Origin: Holophagae bacterium
Lineage (GTDB): Bacteria; Acidobacteriota; Holophagae; Acanthopleuribacterales; Acanthopleuribacteraceae
NCBI GenBank assembly: GCA_030429565.1
Contig: JAUIFE010000003.1
Coordinates: 558,001 to 622,000 of the forward strand
Length of the DNA: 64,000 nucleotides
Direction of reading: 5' to 3'
Below the pieces are notes generated by a model. The model was not told where the DNA came from and ran no database searches. It was given only the letters and a program-made list of their open reading frames with translations. Every line of letters begins with the position of its first letter. The first letter of the stretch is position 1. The translations under genes and the position numbers were made by a program. Shown in pieces: positions 51,831 to 60,900 of the stretch.

Positions 51831-54800
51831 CTACTGGGCGATTACGCCGGTCATCATTTCGCCGTCTTTGCTGATGAGCAACTGAAAGCCGACGAGCTCC
51901 TGGTCGGCGTTGGCTTTGACCCAGGCCGCCTCCAGGGGAATATTCTCAAATAACTGCGTTAGTAAATAAATGCGTTTCTCCTTCGCCGCCAAAAGAACGG
52001 GTTCGGTTTGACTGATCAAACGGCCGTCCTGGGCATAAAGGTCGAAACGAAGTTCGCATTGGGCGTCGGCCACATTAACGACGGCAAACCCGTGATACGA
52101 GGCGCCGGTTTGGTCGATCATGGGGAAGCACAGCGCTTGGCTGGTTGCGGCGATTGCTTCCAATCCAGCCATGCGTTTGTTGTCCCAGGTGCCGAATAAT
52201 TCGTAGCCGAGAATATCGGCGTCGGCCACAATTTCGAACCAATCGACATTGGCGGGTGAGCCGACCCCTTCGAGGAACCGATCGGCGAGGGCCACCTTTT
52301 TTTCGTTGGCGCTGAAGGACATGGTTCTTTCACCGACCAGGGCGCCGCCCGGTCCATAGGCTCGGAGCACCGCGTTTTGCGGCGCGTTGGCCACATTCAC
52401 CAGGGTAATGCCGGTCCAGAACTGGCCGACGTCGCGGGCGATGTGGGCGAAATACAAGCTGTTCGACTCAGCTACAAAGTTGAGATTGTCGGCCCGACTG
52501 CCCTCTAAGCTGAGGGCGGCGCTGTGTTGGAAGCCGTCGACGCGACCGAAGACTTCAACGCCGATGAGGTTGGCTTGTTGGTTCTGATCACTAAAGGTCG
52601 CCCAGGTTGCGCCCTCGGGAATGGCGCCCTCAAAACGGGTCAGGAAATCGAATTTATCCTTGGAGAAACTGGCGGTGTTGGTGAGTGGTCCGCTGTAGCT
52701 GCCGGCGGTCATTAAGGCGTCGGCCTCTTCGGTGAGCCCGTTGACGACGGCCGCGCGTGTAAACCAGGTTTGCGTGCTTTGGGCGATATGGGGCACAAAC
52801 AATTGTTGCGCCAATTTTTTGGCCGCGTTAACCGCATAGGCTTCGGTTTCGCTCTGGTTACACGACATTGAATAACCGACAACCTCGGCGGTGCTGTCGA
52901 CGCGAATCCAGGCGAGGTCGTTGATGACGTCGGGGAAAAGGGCGACCACTTGGTCGCGGTAAATGCCATTGCCTGCCAAGGTTCGCTCTACCTTTTCGAG
53001 CGTGTTGCCACTGCCGTCGTAGGCGATAATCGTCATATTGGCTTCTTCATTGCTCGTATTTATGACACCGATTTCAGTGGAGAATTCTTCGTCCTCGGTA
53101 ACCTCGGCAAAATAAAGGCCGGGGTTTAGGACTTCGATGGCAAAGCCGAAACTCAAATTTTTGCCGCTGCCGTCGCTTGCCTTGGGCCGCAAACCGACAA
53201 TGTAATTACCGGCGGGAAGATTGGGAAACTGCAGGTTGCGACTGCCGCTGATATCGCGTTCCATCAAGACTTCATTGGGTTCGCGCACAATTACCATTTG
53301 GGCCGGACCGTCGAGGTCAATGTCCAAGCCGATGGTTAAACCGCTCGTTTCCAATTGGTAACGGAAGTATTGATCTTTATCGAGGATCAAGCTGTCGTAG
53401 CGGCCAGGCTGAACGTCGGCCGGTTTGTCGATTTGCGTGTTGTCGCCAAAGTCGGTTTCGTTGCCGACCGTGATCAAACGCTGATCCATCAACAGGTTCT
53501 CCGCGGTGGTTTCGTTGCGATAGTACAGGCGTGCCTGGTAAATACCGGCCTCTTCAAAAGTCACCTTGCCCAACGCTATTTGGGTCGATTCGATCAACAC
53601 ACTTTCGTCTTCAAGTTTGACGATTTGCCAGCCGGGGTTTTGTAATTCCTTGGGCACATTGCGAAACGACGCGTCGAAAAATACATCGCGTCCCGGTGGC
53701 ATCCGAACATCGGTTCGTGGCCGAATGATGGTAAAGCCGGGGGTGGCGTTGCCGTCGTACACCTTAAACGAGACTTGCTGCTCGTCAACGTAATTCTTTT
53801 CCTTGTTTATGGCAAACACGCGTACCTGGTAGTGGCCCGGCTTGTTGATGGTGACCGGGTCGGGTTTGAGCCCTGTCAGACGGATGTTGGGTCCCACCCA
53901 GTTGACGGTGGTGTTGGGGTCTTCGGCTAATTCGCCACTGAGGGTGGCCTCCAGGGCAATCGGCGTGCCCACCGGGTATTCGCCGCGATTGGTGGGGGAG
54001 ACGATGTGGAAATCGAGTTGTGGCGCCACATTTACCCGCATAAAATCGCCGACCACGGGTTTATTGTCGGCGTCCAAACCCACCACATTCACGGTGAAGC
54101 GTCCCCGCTCCGTGAAGGTGACCGTGCAGCTATCCGTATCGCGGCACAGCACGGTGTCGCCCGGTTTTAACAACCAAGCGATAGAAACGACGCGGTCTAC
54201 GTTGCCCGAGCTTTCACTTTTAAACGTAACCGTTTCATTAAGCGCGGTCACAATTTCGCGGGTGTCGGGCGGCGCGTCCGGCGACACGATGCGCAGCGAT
54301 TCTTCGACCACCTCGATAAAACGCATGGCGGGAATGGGGTCGCGGTTGCCGGCGGTGTCTTCGGCTTGGCAGGTCAATACAAACCTGCCCGGCTTGTCGA
54401 ACGGGATCTCGATTTGTGCGCCTTCGAAACGAATGGGGCGGGGTTCGGCCCGTTCCTCGCGCAATTCCCAGTGAAAAAGGGTGGCGGGATCGGGCGGTTC
54501 GGATGTTGCGCCAAAAGGCACCACCGAGCCCACGCTCACTTGGAGCACTTCCTCCACTGGAGCCACTATTTGTGTATTAATGTTGCCGCGCTCACGCACC
54601 TCGAAGCGCCGTTCGGCCGGTTCCGGCGCATTCAAGCCGGTACGTGGATCGTGCAAAAAACAGCGCACGATGAATTTGCCCGTCAAGGGGAAACTGAGGT
54701 CGTAAACCGGTCCTTCCGCCGTTGCCAAGATCAGCGCTGGGTTGATTTCGGCGGTTACTTCCCAACGATAATCGAGTGGGTGTGACACGGTCGGTTCGGA

Positions 54801-54971
54801 AGTCGCCACGAGTTTTCGCGTTTCACCTTGAGAAACCAAAATAAAATCAGGCGCCGGTGGTGGCTCGGTGATGACCACCTGCAGCGCTTGCTCCTGAGCC
54901 CAGCCTAGGGGGGCCAGGAAAAAGGCGAAAATCAGATGCTGGATAAGGCGTTGCCGCGCCGGTTGCTGCAT
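51831..54971 (-). CDS. Large secreted Ig/PKD-like protein
   Basis: A 1,046-residue exported protein with a signal peptide ending near LAPLGWAQ. Several Ig/PKD-like domains follow (ends such as GKFIVRCFLHD, GRFVLTCQAED, GRFTVNVVGLD, GHYQVRVFAIN). A pre-peptidase-like beta-domain sits at about 520-620 (YDSLILDKDQYFRYQLETS ... PAGNYIVGLRP). The rest is a repeated beta-domain with WFTRAAVVNG, FWTGITLVNVAN and YHGFAVVNVAD, one per repeat. It is probably a surface-exposed or extracellular structural protein; no catalytic motif is seen. It shares the style, not close sequence, of the giant gene product. Start ATG 54971. Confidence 0.72.
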   Translation of the reverse strand: MQQPARQRLIQHLIFAFFLAPLGWAQEQALQVVITEPPPAPDFILVSQGETRKLVATSEPTVSHPLDYRWEVTAEINPALILATAEGPVYDLSFPLTGKFIVRCFLHDPRTGLNAPEPAERRFEVRERGNINTQIVAPVEEVLQVSVGSVVPFGATSEPPDPATLFHWELREERAEPRPIRFEGAQIEIPFDKPGRFVLTCQAEDTAGNRDPIPAMRFIEVVEESLRIVSPDAPPDTREIVTALNETVTFKSESSGNVDRVVSIAWLLKPGDTVLCRDTDSCTVTFTERGRFTVNVVGLDADNKPVVGDFMRVNVAPQLDFHIVSPTNRGEYPVGTPIALEATLSGELAEDPNTTVNWVGPNIRLTGLKPDPVTINKPGHYQVRVFAINKEKNYVDEQQVSFKVYDGNATPGFTIIRPRTDVRMPPGRDVFFDASFRNVPKELQNPGWQIVKLEDESVLIESTQIALGKVTFEEAGIYQARLYYRNETTAENLLMDQRLITVGNETDFGDNTQIDKPADVQPGRYDSLILDKDQYFRYQLETSGLTIGLDIDLDGPAQMVIVREPNEVLMERDISGSRNLQFPNLPAGNYIVGLRPKASDGSGKNLSFGFAIEVLNPGLYFAEVTEDEEFSTEIGVINTSNEEANMTIIAYDGSGNTLEKVERTLAGNGIYRDQVVALFPDVINDLAWIRVDSTAEVVGYSMSCNQSETEAYAVNAAKKLAQQLFVPHIAQSTQTWFTRAAVVNGLTEEADALMTAGSYSGPLTNTASFSKDKFDFLTRFEGAIPEGATWATFSDQNQQANLIGVEVFGRVDGFQHSAALSLEGSRADNLNFVAESNSLYFAHIARDVGQFWTGITLVNVANAPQNAVLRAYGPGGALVGERTMSFSANEKKVALADRFLEGVGSPANVDWFEIVADADILGYELFGTWDNKRMAGLEAIAATSQALCFPMIDQTGASYHGFAVVNVADAQCELRFDLYAQDGRLISQTEPVLLAAKEKRIYLLTQLFENIPLEAAWVKANADQELVGFQLLISKDGEMMTGVIAQ

Positions 54972-55080
54972 AGAATCTCCGTGCGAAAATGCGTTTGGCG
55001 ATGCGAAAAAAGTGGGACGAATCGTCGAGTGTGCGCGAGTCTGATTTTGTTGGGGATCTTACACTTTTATTTTACTTTTT

Positions 55081-55935
55081 TTACCAGCCGTTTTTGCGAG
55101 CGATTTGATCGGCTTCGCGAATCGCCTGCAAGGCGTTGCCGTCGACCCGTTTCTTGCCGCGTTGGTCGTAGAGCACCACGTGCGGAATTGAACGAATGCC
55201 GTACTGCTGCGCCACGGCCGAGTTCCAATTTTTGATGTCGATCTTTTTGAGCACCACCTGGCCGGGATACTTGCGGGCCAGCCCTTCCAGTTCAGGGGTG
55301 ATTTTGCGACAGGGTCCGCACCAGTCGGCATAAAAATCGAACAAGACGACCTGACCGGGTTTAATGTGGCGTTTGATCTCGACCTTTTCGCCGCGGGAAA
55401 TGGTGCTAATGTCGACCCGACCTCTTTTGGTCTTTTTGGTTTCGGGTGTGTCTTGGTTGGACGATGCCCCGGTTAAGGTGTCAAGCAGGGTCTGCACTAG
55501 GCCTTTTTCTTTTTCTTTATTTTCGACCTTGCTGGTCTCGGGAATGTCGCCTTCCCATTTATTGGCGATGCCCTGGCCGGGTTTCAGCGTGCGCAGTGAT
55601 TTGTTGTCAATGCGAATCTGCTTTTTGGGTTTTTTGGCATTGCTATAGGGTGACCTGGTTTTGGGCAGCTCAGGCAGAGGCCGACCGGGATAAACCTGTT
55701 TAAAGAGTTCCGGCGATTTCTGCACGGTACGCGGCCAGTCGACCAGCCCTTTGCTGATCATGCGCGCGGTGCCCTCGCTGTCGCGAAACGCGATCATGTT
55801 GCTTTCAAAACCAATTGCTCCGGCGGTTGTGTGGCTTTTTCCGGTGAGCAGAATAAAAGTGTTGTCGCCACCGTGGAGCGTTGCAAAAAAGGCGAGCGTT
55901 AGGATCGAAATAAAAAAGATGGGACGGCGAACCAT
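55081..55935 (-). CDS. Exported thioredoxin-domain protein
   Basis: A 284-residue protein with an N-terminal signal or anchor helix (IFFISILTLAFFATLHG). A low-complexity Lys-rich linker spans roughly 95-180, and a C-terminal thioredoxin domain follows (VVLFDFYADWCGPCRKI, then SIPHVVLYDQRG with the cis-Pro). The WCGPC active site is intact, so it can reduce or form disulfides in the periplasm or at the membrane. Residues 25-90 (ILLTGKSHTTAGAIG ... DSEGTARMISKGLVDW) resemble a small beta-domain also seen in exported thioredoxins. ATG 55935. A second thioredoxin-fold gene lies upstream in the same direction. Confidence 0.85.
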   Translation of the reverse strand: MVRRPIFFISILTLAFFATLHGGDNTFILLTGKSHTTAGAIGFESNMIAFRDSEGTARMISKGLVDWPRTVQKSPELFKQVYPGRPLPELPKTRSPYSNAKKPKKQIRIDNKSLRTLKPGQGIANKWEGDIPETSKVENKEKEKGLVQTLLDTLTGASSNQDTPETKKTKRGRVDISTISRGEKVEIKRHIKPGQVVLFDFYADWCGPCRKITPELEGLARKYPGQVVLKKIDIKNWNSAVAQQYGIRSIPHVVLYDQRGKKRVDGNALQAIREADQIARKNGW

Positions 55936-56106
55936 GGGCGAACTCCTTGGCGGTTGGATCTCGCGGTGGCGGATGGCGCGTGATGCGGTCGCAGGGCCCT
56001 GTGTTGGAGCGACCGCTTGCGAGGCAACAGGCGGCAGCTACGCGGCGCCGCGTCTATTCTAACCCAAAGCCGGTCATTCGTGTGTGAGGGAGGGCATGGA
56101 CGGCGT

Positions 56107-56643
56107 TTATACGGGCGTGTCAGGCTGTGCGCTTTCCTCAAAGAACTGGCAAAGCTCCTCGTCCAATAAGCCCGCGAAGCGGGTGGGATCGAGGTGCGCC
56201 AGCCAGCGGTCCCGGTCGTAAGCGGCGCGATTCTGCATTTGTTCAAGCGCCTTGGTTACCGAAGCAGGTCTGGGTCCCCACTGGTCGACAATCCGACCCT
56301 GATTATCAAGGACCAGCAGCAGCGGCGTTTTGCGGCCGAGCGCTTGCCCAAGTGTGGGAAAAAAATATTCGGCACAGTGGTAACGCACGTCTAGTCGTGG
56401 ACTGGCGAACAGCGTCTTACCGATCATCGGCAGGCTGAGCCAAGTATCCAGCTTGTAGTTGCTGTAATACACGACGAACCGTGTCGCTTCCGGTAAGGCG
56501 GCCAATTGCTGGGATGTTTTGGGAAGCGCGGGAGCATTGGCAATTTTGTCAAGAAAGGTCAAGCGATGGGTTTGCCAAGCGGCCAAGCACTCTTGCCAGG
56601 TTTGCCCACGCTGAAATAATTTGTCATCGAAGCAAAACGTCAT
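56107..56643 (-). CDS. Thioredoxin-fold protein lacking the CXXC motif
   Basis: A 178-residue cytosolic protein. TRFVVYYSNYKLDTWLSLPM occupies the place of the thioredoxin active-site region, and a cis-Pro-like KTPLLLVLDNQGRIVDQWG follows. This resembles the thioredoxin_9 group, but there is no CXXC pair, so redox activity is unlikely. ATG 56643 has AAGGA 13 bases upstream; an ATG at 56667 lacks a site, so the start is uncertain. It lies upstream of the exported thioredoxin gene with a 171-base gap, so a shared transcript is possible but not shown. Confidence 0.62.
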   Translation of the reverse strand: MTFCFDDKLFQRGQTWQECLAAWQTHRLTFLDKIANAPALPKTSQQLAALPEATRFVVYYSNYKLDTWLSLPMIGKTLFASPRLDVRYHCAEYFFPTLGQALGRKTPLLLVLDNQGRIVDQWGPRPASVTKALEQMQNRAAYDRDRWLAHLDPTRFAGLLDEELCQFFEESAQPDTPV

Positions 56644-56986
56644 CGGACCGTCCGATCCTTGTTGCATGGTTCGTGTCGCATGTGGAAGACCTCCGGTATT
56701 CTAGCACTCAGGCGGCGTGCGTTGCCAAATATTTTGCCGAGGTTAGCCTTCTGCAATAACACCACTTCGTTGCTTTCGACGGAATTCACCGGTGCCTTGT
56801 GATCCCCTTTTCGGTCCGAACGTCGCGGCTGCTCCCCTGGACGGCCAAGTTGTGTTATAAACCCCGTGAACACCGCATATTTCGGCAGCGTCTGGTGCGT
56901 CGGCGTCTTAACGACCCGGTGGTCACCGGCCTGGCGAACACGCAATTCAGGGAGGGGTTCGTGATACAGCAGTTTGGCGAGGGTGC
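56644..56986. other. Intergenic region upstream of rsgA
   Basis: This 343-base divergent spacer between the CXXC-less thioredoxin gene and rsgA shows no convincing gene and no clear hairpin. It must hold the promoters for both directions. Confidence 0.5.
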
Positions 56987-57916
56987 ATGAAGGGTCTGGT
57001 CATCAAAACACACAACCGTTTTTATGAGATCAAAGCCGGCGACGAGGTCTTTTTATGCAGTCCCAAAGGGTCGTTTAAGCGCAAAGCGGAACCCGAATAC
57101 CGTTTGCCGGTGGTCGGCGACCAAGTCGATCTTGAATTGTTGGCCAAACGCCAACGCGGCGTCGACGGTTACATTGTCGCGATTGACTATCGCCGCAACC
57201 GCCTCAAACGGGCCTTAGTCGATAAACGCAAAGAACGCGTGATGGCGGCCAACCTCGACCGCATTTTGGTAGTGAGTGCCTGTGTGAAGCCGGGCGTTGA
57301 CTGGGGTTTCATTGACCGTTATCTGTTGACCTGCGAGCTGGCCGACATTCCCTGTAGCATTTTGTTGAATAAGGTCGATCTTGATCCCAATCATGGTGAA
57401 GATAACTTTATTGATATCTACCGATCACTCGATTACCCCATGCTTAAAACCTCGGTCAAAAGTGCGATCGGCCTCGATACCCTTAAGGCCATGACGGCCG
57501 ACGGCATCAGTTTGTTTACCGGTGCCTCCGGTGTTGGTAAGTCCTCGTTAATCAATCAATTAGCGCCGCAAGCCAACCTGGCGACGGGGGAAGTTGACGC
57601 CCGTAAAGGGACAGGGAAACACACCACTACCTTTTCGGCGTTGGTTCCGATGGAGCATGGTCAGGCTTGGCTCGCCGATTCACCAGGGCTGCGCGATTTC
57701 GCGCCGCCGCCCGTTGAGCCGGACCAAGTGCGTTTTGGCTACCGTGAAATTGCGCAAGCGCAAAAAGACTGCCGTTTTTCCACCTGTCTACACAATGCCG
57801 AGCCTGGTTGCGCGGTACGCGCTGCCGTATCCGACGGATCCATTTCCAACCATCGTTATCGCAGCTACTTGGCGGTTGTCCAAGAAATGCGCGACTACTT
57901 TCAGTCGCGTTTTTAG
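56987..57916 (+). CDS. rsgA: Ribosome biogenesis GTPase RsgA (YjeQ)
   Basis: A 309-residue circularly permuted GTPase that checks and matures the 30S ribosomal subunit. The N-terminal OB-fold domain covers about 1-90. In the permuted G domain, NKVD (128-131) comes before the P-loop GASGVGKSS (179-187), then HTTTF and DSPG (231-234). The zinc-binding C-terminal domain has C262, C267, H269 and C275. All are in the family order. ATG 56987. It converges with the hybrid kinase gene, leaving only eight bases between the stops. Confidence 0.97.
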   Translation: MKGLVIKTHNRFYEIKAGDEVFLCSPKGSFKRKAEPEYRLPVVGDQVDLELLAKRQRGVDGYIVAIDYRRNRLKRALVDKRKERVMAANLDRILVVSACVKPGVDWGFIDRYLLTCELADIPCSILLNKVDLDPNHGEDNFIDIYRSLDYPMLKTSVKSAIGLDTLKAMTADGISLFTGASGVGKSSLINQLAPQANLATGEVDARKGTGKHTTTFSALVPMEHGQAWLADSPGLRDFAPPPVEPDQVRFGYREIAQAQKDCRFSTCLHNAEPGCAVRAAVSDGSISNHRYRSYLAVVQEMRDYFQSRF

Positions 57917-57924
57917 CGTCCCGC

Positions 57925-60900
57925 TCAAGGCCCCGCCGCTTGCGGCGCGGCTTCTTCATCGGCAACCCTCGGCTGTTCGTCCGGTTTGAGCGGCAAGCAT
58001 AAAGAAAAGCAGGAGCCTTGGTTTTTGCCGTCGCTTTCCGCCCAAATCTTGCCGCCCATGGAGTTTACCGCGTTGGCGCAGAAGTGCAGGCCGTAGCCTT
58101 GCCCGCTTTTTTTGGTGGTAAAGCCGTGTGAAAAAATATGAACCAGTGCTTCTTTTTCGATGCCGATACCGTTGTCTTGAATTTCGACGCGAAGCCAGGA
58201 TGGTTCAAGCGATGTTCGCACAATAATGTCGGCGCCTTCTTGATGGGTACGTACCGCGTCTAAGGCATTAAAAAGCAGGTGGGTGAGCACCTGAGACAGC
58301 ATTTGACGGCGCCCGACAATGTGGGGCAAGTTGCCCAGTTCAAGCCGCAAAACAACCTGGCGGTTATCGAGAAGGCCGCGTTGCAAATTGACGACTTCCT
58401 CGACCAACGCGTTCACCGAGAACGCCTCATTGAAGCTGACCTGCGTGTATTCGTTGTGAGCGCGAACAAACTCGGTGATCCGTTCGACACCGCCGCGCAC
58501 GGCCAAGGCCTCGTTGGAAATTTGATTGAGCAAGTTGGTCATGTGTTTGGTGGCTTCAATGATCAACGGCGGTACCACATCGGCTTTTTTGGCTTCCAGA
58601 AGAAAATCGATTAAGTCGTGACGGTGAGATTCCATCAAGGTGGACAAGCGTTTGAGCGTTTTCATGGGTTTGGGTTCGCGCAAATAGTCTTGCAGGAGGG
58701 AGGCCGAGGTGGTCACACTGTTGAGTGTGTTGCCGATGTTGTGCAGCACGCCGACGGCAATTTCGGCCATACCCGCTTTGTGCGCGGCGTCCACCAGATC
58801 GCGGCGCGTGTCCACCAACTGGCGTGTCGTTTCTTCCAGGTCGGCCACGTAACGCGCCTTGTTGACCGCCGAGGTGGCGTGCTCGCGGAACCGTTTGAGT
58901 TTGCCGAGATCCGTAATTTGGTCGAAGGCGTCGCCGTCGGTGAAGTTGTCGAGAATTAAAAAACCTTCGAGTCGGTGTTCGCCATTGAGCGACATCGACA
59001 ACATACAGCGCGGGTTGGGCAAGTGCTCCATGTTCTCGCCACCTGGCAATTGCGGCGCATCGCGCAACAACCACACGCCCTCTTCTTTTTGTTCCCCGCT
59101 GGTGTAGCGCTGCCATACCTGCTTTTCGTTGAACTCCAAATTGCCGACATCGTCGACTTCGTAACCATAGGTGCGCGCTACGTAGAAGTTGTCGTCGCTG
59201 CTGCGTCGCATTAACAAGGCCCCTTTTTCTGCCTGCGGGAAAAAAATAAAACCTTTCTCCAGAATGGCTTCCAGCAAAGAGTCGAGCACGATCTCGCGGT
59301 TGATGGCGTTGACGATTTGGTCCAGCGTCTCCAGCTCGCGGTTTTTCTGGTTGAGCTCGTCGTTGCGCTCGGTCAGTTTTTGGTTGGCCTTTTCCAGCTC
59401 CTGAGTGCGGTCTTGGACCTTTTGCTCCAAGTTACGGTGGATGTCGAGCATTTTGAGTTGGGTCTCGACCCGGCTGATCAATTCTGCTTTGCTGATGGGT
59501 TTGGTGATGTAATCGTTGGCGCCGACGGAAAACCCTTCTACCAAATCGTCGATACGGTTTTTGGCGGTTAACAAAAGCACGGGCAAGTCCTGGACCGAAT
59601 AGAATTCGCGCAGCTTGCGGCAAACTTCGTAACCGTTCATTTGCGGCATCATCACATCGAGTAGGATGAGGTCGAAGTGGGTGTCGCTACTGATGTGCTC
59701 GAGTGCTTCTTCACCGCTGTCGGCTTGGGTGATCTCGTAATTGGAGAAAGCCAGGTGATTGGTAAGTACTTGACGGTTTACGGGTTCATCGTCGACGACG
59801 AGGATGTGGAAGCGCTTGCCCGTGGTGGTGGGTTCAACCGTTGCGCTGTCGGCTGAGGGTTCATCGCTGGGATGGGCGCTCACGGTATCTTCCTGAATCG
59901 GCCGGTACAGGGCGAGTTCGTCGATGTCGACGGCGGTATTTTCGGTGGCGGGCAGAGTGAAGTGGAACTTGGCGCCACGCCCTGGCTCCGACTCAATCCA
60001 AATGCGGCCGCCGTGTAACTCGATGAGCTGACGGGTCACCGCCAAACCCAGACCGGTGCCGCTGTAATGGCGGGAGGCCGAGCCGTCGGCCTGCTCAAAG
60101 GACTCGAAGATGCGCTGGTGATCGGCTGGGTCGATGCCAATGCCGGTATCGATCACGCTGATCACAATCGCGTCGTCCTCGCGACGGGCTTGGGTGCGAA
60201 TCGAGCCGCTTTCGGTGAACTTCACCGCATTGCCGATCAAGTTGTGTAGGATTTGCTGCAGGCGGTCATAATCGGCGAGCACCGTAAAGGCGCCTGGGCT
60301 AACCAAGTTTTTGAGCACGATGGGTTTGCCGCCAATAAGCGGTTTGGATAGCGACAGCACGCTTTGCAGTTGGCGGAACAGGTCGAGCGGGCGCTGTTTT
60401 AGTTCGAGTGAGGCGTTGCGAATCTGCGAAAAATCAAGAATGTCGTTGACCAGGTTGGCCAAGCGTCGGCCGCTTTGCACGATCATTTGCAAGTTGTTCT
60501 CAGCATCGCGGTTGAGATCGCCTGAGACGCCGTCGATCAACGATTCGGCGATACCGATAATACCGTTGAGCGGCGTGCGCAACTCATGGCTGGTGTTGGC
60601 GAGAAATTCATCTTTGAGTTTGCCTACTTGGCGCAACTGGTGGGCCACTTCGCGTTCGCGCAGCGCGATTTCCCGCTCCCGCTTGAGTTTGCTGTTCTGC
60701 AGGTGCAAAAAGGCCCCGACCATGGTTAGCAAGGTGGCAAAGTAAAGGCTCATCGCCCACCAAGAACGCCACGGCGGCGGCAGCACGTGCACCGCCAAAG
60801 AAGCGCCCTGTTCGTCCCAACTACCGTCACGCGAGCCGGATTGGACGTGAAAGATGTAGCGACCGTGGGGGATGCGGTTGTAGTTGGCGTAGCGATTGGT

